The notes under the pieces are model-generated. The model had not been told where the DNA came from, made no database searches, and worked only from the letters and a program-made list of their open reading frames with translations. This document shows, in pieces, positions 1-6,406 of a stretch of 12,460 bases of DNA. This DNA is from SCUN01 sp964343975 (lineage in GTDB: Bacteria; Acidobacteriota; Vicinamibacteria; Vicinamibacterales; SCN-69-37). Positions within the stretch are counted from its first letter, which is position 1. Each line of letters opens with the position of its first letter. The translations under genes and the position numbers were made by a program. The stretch is taken from contig CAYFLU010000100.1 in the NCBI GenBank assembly GCA_964343975.1, forward strand, positions 1-12,460, given 5' to 3'.

Positions 1-241
1 CGAGCGTGAGGGTGCTGTCGCGGATGTCGCTCGCGCGACGGATGAGGCCTTCGGCGTAGAGCAGGCCCGCGCCGAGGGCCTCATCGTCGCCGGGGGTGCG
101 CAGGAAGACGCCGAGTGCGTGGCGGCCGGCGTCGCTCACGATCTCGATCGCGAGCGGCGCCTCGACGGCGACCAGGTCCTGATCGGTGCGCGCGCCGTCG
201 CGCGTCACGCGACGGAGCGAGGCAATGGCCACGCGGGGCAT
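1..241 (-). CDS. fdhD: FdhD, formate dehydrogenase accessory sulfurtransferase (5' part only)
   Basis: The N-terminal 80 codons are visible and the gene runs off the left edge. The start is the ATG at 241-239. The fragment reads through the FdhD N-terminal signature: a VEAPLAIEI strand near residues 27-35, then FLRTPGDDEALGAGLLYAEGLI at about 47-68, the well-conserved RTPG-D-E-L--G-L--EGII block. In characterised members FdhD takes sulfur from a cysteine desulfurase persulfide and passes it to the molybdenum bis-MGD cofactor of formate dehydrogenase in the cytoplasm. The CxxC loop that carries the persulfide lies beyond the edge and cannot be checked. There is no Shine-Dalgarno sequence; instead TATGAT lies exactly six bases before the ATG, which suggests a leaderless transcript. 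The family call is firm; the presence of an actual formate dehydrogenase nearby is unknown. Confidence 0.88.
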   Translation of the reverse strand, partial: MPRVAIASLRRVTRDGARTDQDLVAVEAPLAIEIVSDAGRHALGVFLRTPGDDEALGAGLLYAEGLIRRASDIRDSTLTL

Positions 242-247
242 GCCCGC

Positions 248-277
248 ATCATAACGCGCGGGCGTCCGACAGTCGGA
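248..277 (-). promoter_or_regulatory. Putative fdhD promoter with overlapping 13-bp palindrome
   Basis: On the minus strand TATGAT (253-248; five of six matches to TATAAT) is preceded by a 17-base spacer and CCGACT (276-271; a weak -35 that keeps the GAC core). A perfect palindrome, TCCGAC-A-GTCGGA (265-277), covers the -35 position and could be an operator. From TATGAT, transcription would start at or next to the ATG at 241. The 10-mer GGAGCGCGCC also occurs twice, at 275-284 and 300-309, 25 bp apart. The motifs are read directly from the sequence; promoter and operator function is inferred. Confidence 0.45.
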
Positions 278-324
278 GCGCGCCGCGTCCTGAGCAGCTG
301 GAGCGCGCCCTGGTGTGTCTTACG

Positions 325-368
325 CAGAAAACGAAAACGGGCGCCGGCGGCAGAGCCGCCGGCGCCCG
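325..368 (-). terminator. Rho-independent terminator of the TonB-dependent receptor gene
   Basis: A perfect 14-bp stem (338-351 with 355-368, core GGGCGCCGGCGGC) closes a three-base loop. On the minus strand it is followed by TTTTCGTTTTC, so the transcript carries a GC-rich hairpin and a U-rich tail. It begins about 25 bases after the receptor stop codon. This is the only classical intrinsic terminator I find in the window. It marks the end of the long minus-strand gene series before fdhD. Confidence 0.92.
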
Positions 369-393
369 GTGGGTCGTGCGTGGTGCGCGCGAA

Positions 394-3381
394 CTAAAAG
401 ATGTAGCGCACCTGCAGCTGGAACGTCCGCGCCGGATCGATGTTGGCGAGCGCCGGCAGCGCGTTGGTCGCCGTGCCGGCCGCCACGATCTGGCCGAACG
501 TCGACGCCGCCGTGCCCGTGTCGCCGTACACCGTCACCGCGCGACCGAGGATGTTCGCGTGGTTGAACAGGTTGAAGCCCTCGAGGCGGAGCAGCAGCTG
601 CTGCTTGCCGAGCTTCACGCGCCCTTCCGCGAACACCGACACATCCTGCGTGCCCGTGCCACGGAACGCCGACTTGCCGATCACCGCGCCGTCAATCACC
701 GGCCGGTCGTTCGACGCGCCGTCGCCGTTGTTGTCCACACCGGTCGTGGCGTTGAACGGACGCGCAGAGGCGAGCGAGGTCACCGTGCCGAGCGACACGT
801 TCCACGGTGTGTTGTAGATCAGCGTGATCACCGCGCGATGGCGCTGGTCGAGCAGGCTCGGGCCGCGCTCCTCTTCGCCGAGACGCGCGAAGTTGGCCTG
901 GTTCGGGCCAATGCCGTTGCCGTCCGGCTCGGTCGTGTTCGTGGCCTTCGACAGCGTGTAGCTGATCGACGCCTGGAAGTGCGAGTTGCCGCGGTAGCTG
1001 AGGAGCGTCTGCAGGCCGTCGTAGTCCGACACGCCGTAGTTCATCAGCACGTTGATGTTGCGGACACCGCCGTTGACCGGCGTCATCGGACGGGTCGCGT
1101 CGGCCGCCGCCACCGTGCGGGTCTGACCGGCCGCCGTGCGATCGAACACCGACGGGGCGTTGAGGTCCACCGTCCGGTCGAGATCACTCCAGTGCTGGTG
1201 CACGTAGTCCGCGCCGAGGAAGAGGCCCGGCAGGATCTCGCGCTCCGCACCGAACGTCGTCACCTGGCTGCGCGGGTTGTTGAGCGCATCCGGGTAGGCG
1301 TTGGCGATCAGATCGAAGTTCAGGCCGTAGGTCGCGAACTGCGTCTTGTAGAAGTCGCGCTTGCCAGCCTGGATCGTGATGTTGCGCGCCGGACGCTGCG
1401 AGGCGGGCAGTGTGCGCGGGTCGAAGTTCAGCGGCAGGCACGAGCCGGTGAGGCAGGTCGGGAAGCCCGTCTGGCCCGGCGTCGCCGTGTAGGTCGTGAT
1501 GCCGTCGAGGCCGCCCGTGAGCGCGCCGGCGATCGCGTTCGACCGGATCTGCGTGTAGTACATCGCGTAGCCGCCGCGGACGACCGTCTTGGCGTCGCCG
1601 TTCGGGTGCCAGTTGAAGCCGACGCGCGGCGCGAAGTTCTTCGTCGCGTCGGTGAGCGTCTGCCGGTCGTAGCGCAGGCCGAGGTCGAGCGTGAGGTCGT
1701 TGTTCACGCGGTAGTTGTCCTGCACGAACCCGACGAACAGCCACTGCTTGAACTCGTAGCTGCTCACGCCGTAGTTGATCGGCTGGCTGTAGCTCTGCAC
1801 GTCGGCCAGCGTCAGCTGGTCGAACGGCTTCGTGCCGGCCGCGATGAACGTGAAGGTGCCGAGCGTTGCCTGACCGGGTTCGCTGCCGAAGCCACCCGAC
1901 ACGTGCCGCGCGACGCTGGCGCCGAAGCGCACCGTGTGCGAACCGGCCGCCCACGTGAGCGTGTCCTGGAACTGCAGCTGCTTGCTGTAGATGTCCGACT
2001 GGCGCGACTCACCGATCGTGAACGGCACCGAGCCGGCGCGCGTGTAGGTGGTCGAGAGGCTCTGGGCTTCCCACTTCGTCACCGGGTCGCCGTGCACGTA
2101 CGACGCGCGGACTTCGTTCAGCACGCGCGGGCTCACGACCCACGTGTGGTTGCCCTGCACCGTCCACGAGCCGCGCGAGTACTTGCGCGCCACCGTCGGC
2201 GCGCTCGTGCCCACGACCGCGTCGTTCGGGTTCGTGTCGTAGAAGTTGTCGGTGTTCACGCGCACCATCAGCGACTGTGCGGCGTCGAGCGTGTGGTCGA
2301 GGCGTCCGTTGAACAGCTTCTGCCGGTAGTTGCCGACGTAGTTGAGGCTGCCGTCCGCCGGCAGCACGAACGCGGGCAGGGCACTCGACAGGAACGTCGT
2401 GCGGTCCTGCTCCGTGTAATCGCCCGCGAGGAAGAAGAACGTCTTGTCCTTCTGGAGCGCGCCGCCGATCGAGGCCGAGTACTGACGCAGCACGTCCGGC
2501 GTGTCCGCCGGGTTGATGTTGGTCAGCGTCGTCGGCGTCACGCACGTCGACACCGACGGCGGGCAGAAGCCCGTCGTGTCGAACGTCTTCGCCTGCCAGC
2601 CGGCCGGACGGCCCATGAAGAGCAGTTCGCCGTGGAGGTCGTTGCCGCCCGACTTCGTCACGATGTTCATCGCCGGGCCCGACGTCCAGCCGAACTCGGC
2701 TGAGAACGCGTTGCTCAGCGCCGACATTTCCTTCACCGCGCCGAGCGGCACCGTGGCCACCATGATCTGGCGGCCCCAGCCTTCGTCGTTGTTCGCGCCG
2801 TCGAGCATGTAGGTCGTGGCGCGACGGCTGCCGCCGCCCGTCGTGGCGTAGGTCGCGTTGACGAAGAGGTCGCCCGTGCCCTTGGCCTGACGGAACGCGG
2901 AGTTGAAGAGCGGCACCGTCGAGACTTTGCGGCCGAGGATCGGCGTAGCGTCGAGCGCCGCGCTGTCGAACGAGCGCGCCACCTGCGACGTCGCGCGCAC
3001 GCCCTGCTCCGTGCCGTACACCGTCACGTCGCTCTGGCCGCCCGAGGCGACGAGCTTGGCGCGCACCGTCGCCACTTCCGTGGCGCGGAGCCCCAGGCCC
3101 TTCACTTCGTCGTTGTTGAAGCCCGACTTCGACACGGTGACCTTGTAGGTGCCATCGAGGGGCAGCGCGCCGATGTTGGCCGACCCATCCGGGCCGGATT
3201 CGACTTCACGGGTCAGACCCGTGGCCGTGTTGACGATCGTGATCTTGGCGCCAGGGACAACGGCCCCAGACTGGTCAACGACGACCACGTGAATGGCCGC
3301 GTTGTTCGGCGACTGGGCGAACGCCGGAGCGGCGATCGCGCAGAGCGCGAGGATCAACAGGTACTTCCGAATCAGGTGCAT
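394..3381 (-). CDS. TonB-dependent outer-membrane receptor, Oar-like, with carboxypeptidase-regulatory-like N-terminal domain
   Basis: The protein has 995 residues. Residues 1-22 form a signal peptide ending APAFA before QS. Residues about 28-112 form a carboxypeptidase-regulatory-like beta-sandwich (VVDQSGAVVPGAKITIVN, then a PDGS turn and YKVTVSKSGF). A plug domain follows at about 120-245, with YMLDGANNDEG and IVTKSGGNDLHG, and the rest is an outer-membrane barrel. The last residues, QVRYIF, end in the aromatic residue that the Bam machinery recognises. The length is normal for the large Oar/CarbReg-type receptors that are numerous in Acidobacteriota. The substrate cannot be read from sequence; members are thought to import large glycans, peptides or chelates with TonB energy. 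GGAG at 3390-3387, five to six bases before the ATG, supports the start. It lies 72 bp downstream of the DUF1080-like gene on the same strand and is closed by a strong terminator. Confidence 0.93.
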   Translation of the reverse strand: MHLIRKYLLILALCAIAAPAFAQSPNNAAIHVVVVDQSGAVVPGAKITIVNTATGLTREVESGPDGSANIGALPLDGTYKVTVSKSGFNNDEVKGLGLRATEVATVRAKLVASGGQSDVTVYGTEQGVRATSQVARSFDSAALDATPILGRKVSTVPLFNSAFRQAKGTGDLFVNATYATTGGGSRRATTYMLDGANNDEGWGRQIMVATVPLGAVKEMSALSNAFSAEFGWTSGPAMNIVTKSGGNDLHGELLFMGRPAGWQAKTFDTTGFCPPSVSTCVTPTTLTNINPADTPDVLRQYSASIGGALQKDKTFFFLAGDYTEQDRTTFLSSALPAFVLPADGSLNYVGNYRQKLFNGRLDHTLDAAQSLMVRVNTDNFYDTNPNDAVVGTSAPTVARKYSRGSWTVQGNHTWVVSPRVLNEVRASYVHGDPVTKWEAQSLSTTYTRAGSVPFTIGESRQSDIYSKQLQFQDTLTWAAGSHTVRFGASVARHVSGGFGSEPGQATLGTFTFIAAGTKPFDQLTLADVQSYSQPINYGVSSYEFKQWLFVGFVQDNYRVNNDLTLDLGLRYDRQTLTDATKNFAPRVGFNWHPNGDAKTVVRGGYAMYYTQIRSNAIAGALTGGLDGITTYTATPGQTGFPTCLTGSCLPLNFDPRTLPASQRPARNITIQAGKRDFYKTQFATYGLNFDLIANAYPDALNNPRSQVTTFGAEREILPGLFLGADYVHQHWSDLDRTVDLNAPSVFDRTAAGQTRTVAAADATRPMTPVNGGVRNINVLMNYGVSDYDGLQTLLSYRGNSHFQASISYTLSKATNTTEPDGNGIGPNQANFARLGEEERGPSLLDQRHRAVITLIYNTPWNVSLGTVTSLASARPFNATTGVDNNGDGASNDRPVIDGAVIGKSAFRGTGTQDVSVFAEGRVKLGKQQLLLRLEGFNLFNHANILGRAVTVYGDTGTAASTFGQIVAAGTATNALPALANIDPARTFQLQVRYIF

Positions 3382-3453
3382 TGCGTCTCCAGTAGTTCGA
3401 CTGCGTGGTGAATCAACCGTGGTGCCCGTGCGTGATGTGGTGCGGGAGCCGGC
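3382..3453 (-). promoter_or_regulatory. Intergenic leader of the TonB-dependent receptor gene
   Basis: These 72 bases separate the DUF1080-like stop from the receptor start. They contain the receptor ribosome-binding site (CTGGAGA, ending about five bases before ATG) and a GATTCACC octamer 25 bases before the ATG that recurs in the leader of the DUF2911 gene. I see no convincing -35/-10 pair; TTGATT followed 16 bases later by TACTGG is poor. There is also no U-tract terminator, so read-through from the upstream genes is possible. Confidence 0.35.
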
Positions 3454-4284
3454 CTACTTGGCCGGCGTCCAGGTGAAGTCCTTAAACAAGCTGGTCGAGT
3501 CCGTCTTCGCCCAGAGGCCGATGCGGCCCATGACCGGCGGGCGCAGGACCGCGTTGTTCTTCGGGAAGAGGTCCTCGTTCGGCGGGGTGCCGTTGCGGCC
3601 GGGGCCGGGCTCCGTGCCGAGCGTGTATTCCATCGCGATCTCGCCGTCGAGCCACGCCTTGAGGTCGGCGCCGTTCAACGTGAGCTTCATCTCGTGCCAC
3701 CCGCCGCACGTGCCGAGGTCCGGGCGCTTGCACGTCGGGTCGAGCATGAACTTCTTCTCGCGGTTGAACTTCACGTTGCGACGGATGCCGTTGTGGAACT
3801 CCCACAGCGCGACGTTGTTCTCCGTGTCGTTGTAGCGCACCGACAGCCAGTCGCCGTTCGGCTTCACGTTGAACAGGATGCCCGACGCGCGGTCGCTGTC
3901 ACCCGAGACCGTCTTGAACTTCACCGTGATGGTGCCGTTCGAGAAGTTGTCCACGCCGTTCAACACCGCGACCGGGAAGTTCGCAAAGGCCTTCGCGTTG
4001 TCCATCAGCTCTTCGTTGTTCGTGCCGTAGAGCTTGCGCGCGTTCTCGATGAGCATCTTGGTCGCCGGCGTCTGGGCCGCCTTCCACGCCGCGCCGTCGA
4101 TCTTGATTACGTTCTCGGCGCCGTCCTTGACGACGACCCAGGTGCCGACCATCGCCTGGAACTTCGCCGGTGGCTTGCCGGCCACTTCCTTGCTCAGATC
4201 CACCTTGGTGGTCTGCGCGCCGACCGCCATGACCGCCGCGGCCATCACCGCGAGTGCGATTCCGTACGTGCGAACTGCCTTCAT
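3454..4284 (-). CDS. Secreted DUF1080-like (3-keto-disaccharide hydrolase/concanavalin-fold) protein
   Basis: The protein has 276 residues. Residues 1-23 form a signal peptide (basic MKAVRTYG, hydrophobic core, VGA before QT). Residues about 45-275 resemble the DUF1080 / concanavalin A-like jelly roll: FSNGTITVKFKTVSGDSDRA (114-133), GILFNVKPNGDWLSVRYND (135-153), WHEMKLTLNGADLKAWLDGE (196-215) and a final strand GRIGLWAKTDSTSLFKDFTW (253-272). Cys185 and Cys193 could form a disulfide in the periplasm. Some relatives are glycoside hydrolases or sugar-binding domains; I see no residue set that proves catalysis here. The ATG overlaps the permease stop as ATGA, and GAGGAGGA lies four bases upstream within the permease gene, so translation is coupled to the transporter. 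A longer open frame through this start exists but reads in a wrong frame across the permease and has no signal peptide. Confidence 0.72.
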   Translation of the reverse strand: MKAVRTYGIALAVMAAAVMAVGAQTTKVDLSKEVAGKPPAKFQAMVGTWVVVKDGAENVIKIDGAAWKAAQTPATKMLIENARKLYGTNNEELMDNAKAFANFPVAVLNGVDNFSNGTITVKFKTVSGDSDRASGILFNVKPNGDWLSVRYNDTENNVALWEFHNGIRRNVKFNREKKFMLDPTCKRPDLGTCGGWHEMKLTLNGADLKAWLDGEIAMEYTLGTEPGPGRNGTPPNEDLFPKNNAVLRPPVMGRIGLWAKTDSTSLFKDFTWTPAK

Positions 4285-5609
4285 GCCGTCCTCCTCGAAT
4301 GAACGAACGCCCCGGCAGCGACGACCGCTGGCCAGAGCCCATAGAACACCGTGCGTGCGTGATGCGGCGGCACCGCGAGCGGGTGGCCGCGAAAATGGTC
4401 GTCCTCGCGTTCGGCTTTCGGCGTGACGCCGGCGAGGCCGAAGATGGTCTCGAGCACGCCCTCGGTGGTGACGATGCGGCTCGTGTCCTGCTTGCCGTTG
4501 AGGGTATAGAGGATCTCGCCGTAGTGCTCCGTGTTCTGCTCGTAGAGACCGACGCGCGTCTGTGACACGTACTCGATCGTCACATTCGGCATCAGCCGGC
4601 GGAGCTTGGCGAGCGTGCGGTTCTCGAGTTCCGCGCGGCGCGCGTCCTCGATCGCAAAGTGCGCTTCGATCCGGAGTGGCGCCGTGATCGATCGCAGGGC
4701 CTCTTCTTCGTTCTCGGCGAACGAGTTCTGGCGGTTCTCGGAGGCGTCCCAGTTGGCATGGACGACGGCGCAGCCGGCGAGCGCCAGGGCGGCGATCGCA
4801 AAGGCCGCGGCCGACTCGGTGATGCGACGCGTCACCGGCACGCCGAGACGCATCCACACGCCCGCGAGGCCGAGACCCAGGACGAGCAATACGAGGGCGG
4901 CCAGCGTGACGTCGAGACGAATCAGGCCGTGCTGAAACTGGGCCACGAGCGCCGGCGGCGTGAAGGCGGCGAGGCGTTCCCACATCCCGCCCTGCAACGC
5001 GGCGATGAAGTTGATCACCCAGGTGCCGACCGTGACGCTGAGGGTGATGATGGCGGCCGTCGACGGATGTTCCGCGAGCGACGCCGCGGCGGCGCCGACG
5101 GCGATCGTGAGTCCGGCGTTGATGAGATGTCCGAGCACGACGGCTGCAATTTCCGGCGCGTAGCGGCTGCCGCCGTACCACGTCCACAGGAGCCCGGCGA
5201 TGAGGCCCGGCAGCATGGCGATGAGCCAGCCGGCCCCGAGCACCGCGGCCTTCGCGCCGACGCGCGCGAACGGCGACAGCGGCTGCTGCAGCTCGAGTTT
5301 CAGCGCACCGCTCTGGCGGTCGCCGCCCACCACGCGGATCACGACGAACGGAAACAAGAACGCGGCCACGAGTTCGAACGAGGAGAACGTCGGCGCCCAC
5401 ACGCCAACAAGCGGCGAGAACGCTTCGCCCACGCCGTCGGCCGTGCCGTTGAGGCCGCTCAACTCCGCGTACTGCTGCACGCTGTTGATGAACGAGAGGC
5501 CAACGAGCGGACCGGCGGCCAGCAACATCAGCCACCACGCGCGCGCCGACCACAGCTCGCGCCACTCTTTGGCCAGCAGCCAGCCCAACGGCGACTTAGG
5601 TGAGCGCAA
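4281..5609 (-). CDS. ABC-2 type transporter permease with C-terminal GldG-like extracytoplasmic domain
   Basis: The protein has 442 residues. Hydrophobic segments lie near 26-42, 79-94, 121-142, 153-178, 184-205, 232-252 and 266-284, with a last one at 421-437. The first six look like an ABC-2/GldF-type permease. Between the last two segments lies a soluble region (about 285-420). It begins ASENRQNSFAENEEEALRSI and continues into LRIEAHFAIED and VTIEYVSQTR, resembling the start of GldG-like domains (the ABC-type uncharacterised transport family linked to gliding and polysaccharide export). That region is shorter than a full GldG domain. The start is TTG at 5609, inside the ATPase gene, chosen because GGAGGGAG precedes it by six bases; a second in-frame TTG is seven codons on. 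It overlaps the ATPase by 14 bp and shares ATGA with the next gene. The exported substrate is unknown. Confidence 0.85.
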   Translation of the reverse strand: MRSPKSPLGWLLAKEWRELWSARAWWLMLLAAGPLVGLSFINSVQQYAELSGLNGTADGVGEAFSPLVGVWAPTFSSFELVAAFLFPFVVIRVVGGDRQSGALKLELQQPLSPFARVGAKAAVLGAGWLIAMLPGLIAGLLWTWYGGSRYAPEIAAVVLGHLINAGLTIAVGAAAASLAEHPSTAAIITLSVTVGTWVINFIAALQGGMWERLAAFTPPALVAQFQHGLIRLDVTLAALVLLVLGLGLAGVWMRLGVPVTRRITESAAAFAIAALALAGCAVVHANWDASENRQNSFAENEEEALRSITAPLRIEAHFAIEDARRAELENRTLAKLRRLMPNVTIEYVSQTRVGLYEQNTEHYGEILYTLNGKQDTSRIVTTEGVLETIFGLAGVTPKAEREDDHFRGHPLAVPPHHARTVFYGLWPAVVAAGAFVHSRRTA

Positions 5610-6306
5610 GGAACGCTCCCTCCATGTCGGCGGTGCCCGTGCGCGCGATCAATTCATCCGCGGTGCCTTCGCCGCGGATCCGGCCGCCGCTCAGGAGCAC
5701 CAGCCGGTCGCACACGCGCGCGGCGTCGTTGATCTGGTGGATCGACAGGAACAGTGTGCGTCCCGTGCTCGCGTGCACGCGGAGCGCGGCCGCCGCGTCG
5801 CGCGTTTGCTTGAGGTCGAGCCCTTCGAACGGCTCGTCGATCATGAGAATCGGCTGCGGCGTGAGCAGCCCGAACGCGAGCAGTGCCCGCTTCGCCTGGC
5901 CTTTCGACAAGACGCCCACGCGCTTGTGCAGCAACGGCGTGAGCTGCAGTTGGTCGATCAGTTCCGCCTTGAGCGAAGCGCGGCCACCGAAGAATCCCAC
6001 CGCGTAGTCGAGGACCCAGCTGACTGGCTGGTCGGGGTAGGGGCGGATGCCGTCCGGTACATAAAAGATGTGGGCGCTGCGGGCGGCGTCATCGAGCGGA
6101 GCGCCCGCCACCGACAGCAGCCGGCCGCGTGTGGGCGGCAGGACGCCGGCGAGGCATTCGAACAACGTGGTCTTGCCCGCGCCGTTGGGCCCGATCAGTC
6201 CCAGCACCTCGCCCGCGCAAATCCGGAACGAGACATCGTCGATCGCCGCCAAGGCGCCGAAGGTCTTCGAGAAGCCGGACACCGAGAGCAGGGGAGACGC
6301 GGACAT
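5596..6306 (-). CDS. ABC transporter ATP-binding protein (GldA/CcmA-like)
   Basis: The protein has 236 residues, normal for a single ABC-2 exporter ATPase. Walker A is GPNGAGKTT (39-47), the signature is LSKGQ (133-137), Walker B is ILMIDE (153-158), the D-loop is EGLD (161-164) and the switch histidine is His190 in LSIHQ. Where the Q-loop is expected the sequence reads FYVPDG (81-86), with Asp in place of the usual Gln or Glu. It would sit at the inner face of the cytoplasmic membrane and drive the permease encoded immediately downstream, with which it overlaps by 14 bp. No good Shine-Dalgarno precedes the ATG (6306-6304). The histidine-kinase gene ends 100 bp upstream on the same strand. 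The ATPase assignment is firm; the substrate is not known. Confidence 0.93.
   Translation of the reverse strand: MSASPLLSVSGFSKTFGALAAIDDVSFRICAGEVLGLIGPNGAGKTTLFECLAGVLPPTRGRLLSVAGAPLDDAARSAHIFYVPDGIRPYPDQPVSWVLDYAVGFFGGRASLKAELIDQLQLTPLLHKRVGVLSKGQAKRALLAFGLLTPQPILMIDEPFEGLDLKQTRDAAAALRVHASTGRTLFLSIHQINDAARVCDRLVLLSGGRIRGEGTADELIARTGTADMEGAFLALT
5614..5621 (-). promoter_or_regulatory. Ribosome-binding site that fixes the TTG start of the permease
   Basis: GGAGGGAG on the minus strand lies within the last codons of the ATPase gene, six bases before TTG at 5609-5607. It is among the strongest Shine-Dalgarno sequences in the window. It supports the non-ATG start and reinitiation after the ATPase stop. 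Confidence 0.7.
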
Positions 6307-6406
6307 CGGGACCGAAAATTGTCGGATGCGGTGCGAAGTTACTACCAGCGCTCGTACCTATGACACGGCCCACGGGACGCCGCCCAAAACCGGATGCTGC
6401 CGGGGG
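6307..6406 (-). promoter_or_regulatory. Intergenic region before the ABC transporter unit
   Basis: These 100 bases lie between the kinase stop and the ATPase start. The part near 6306-6365 is more AT-rich than its surroundings, which is typical of a promoter. The best pair I can find is TTGGGC with TCATAG, 18 bases apart, which is weak. I see no terminator hairpin with a U-tract. The region could hold a promoter for the transporter unit, or the kinase and transporter could be one transcript. Confidence 0.3.

Noticed and set aside
115..2703. An 862-codon open frame on the plus strand
   Set aside because: It is antisense to the TonB-dependent receptor, is extremely Arg/Ala/Val-rich with no domain or signal pattern, and arises from the GC-biased third positions of the real gene.
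4285..5565. N-terminal extension of the DUF1080-like reading frame to a 703-residue protein
   Set aside because: The extension runs out of frame through the permease gene and is Arg-rich. A signal peptide and strong ribosome-binding site begin at the ATG at 4284.
4659..6363. Long plus-strand open frames opposite the ABC permease and ATPase
   Set aside because: The products are low-complexity and rich in Arg, Ala and Glu, and no family motif is present. The minus-strand ABC genes have complete motifs and ribosome-binding sites.
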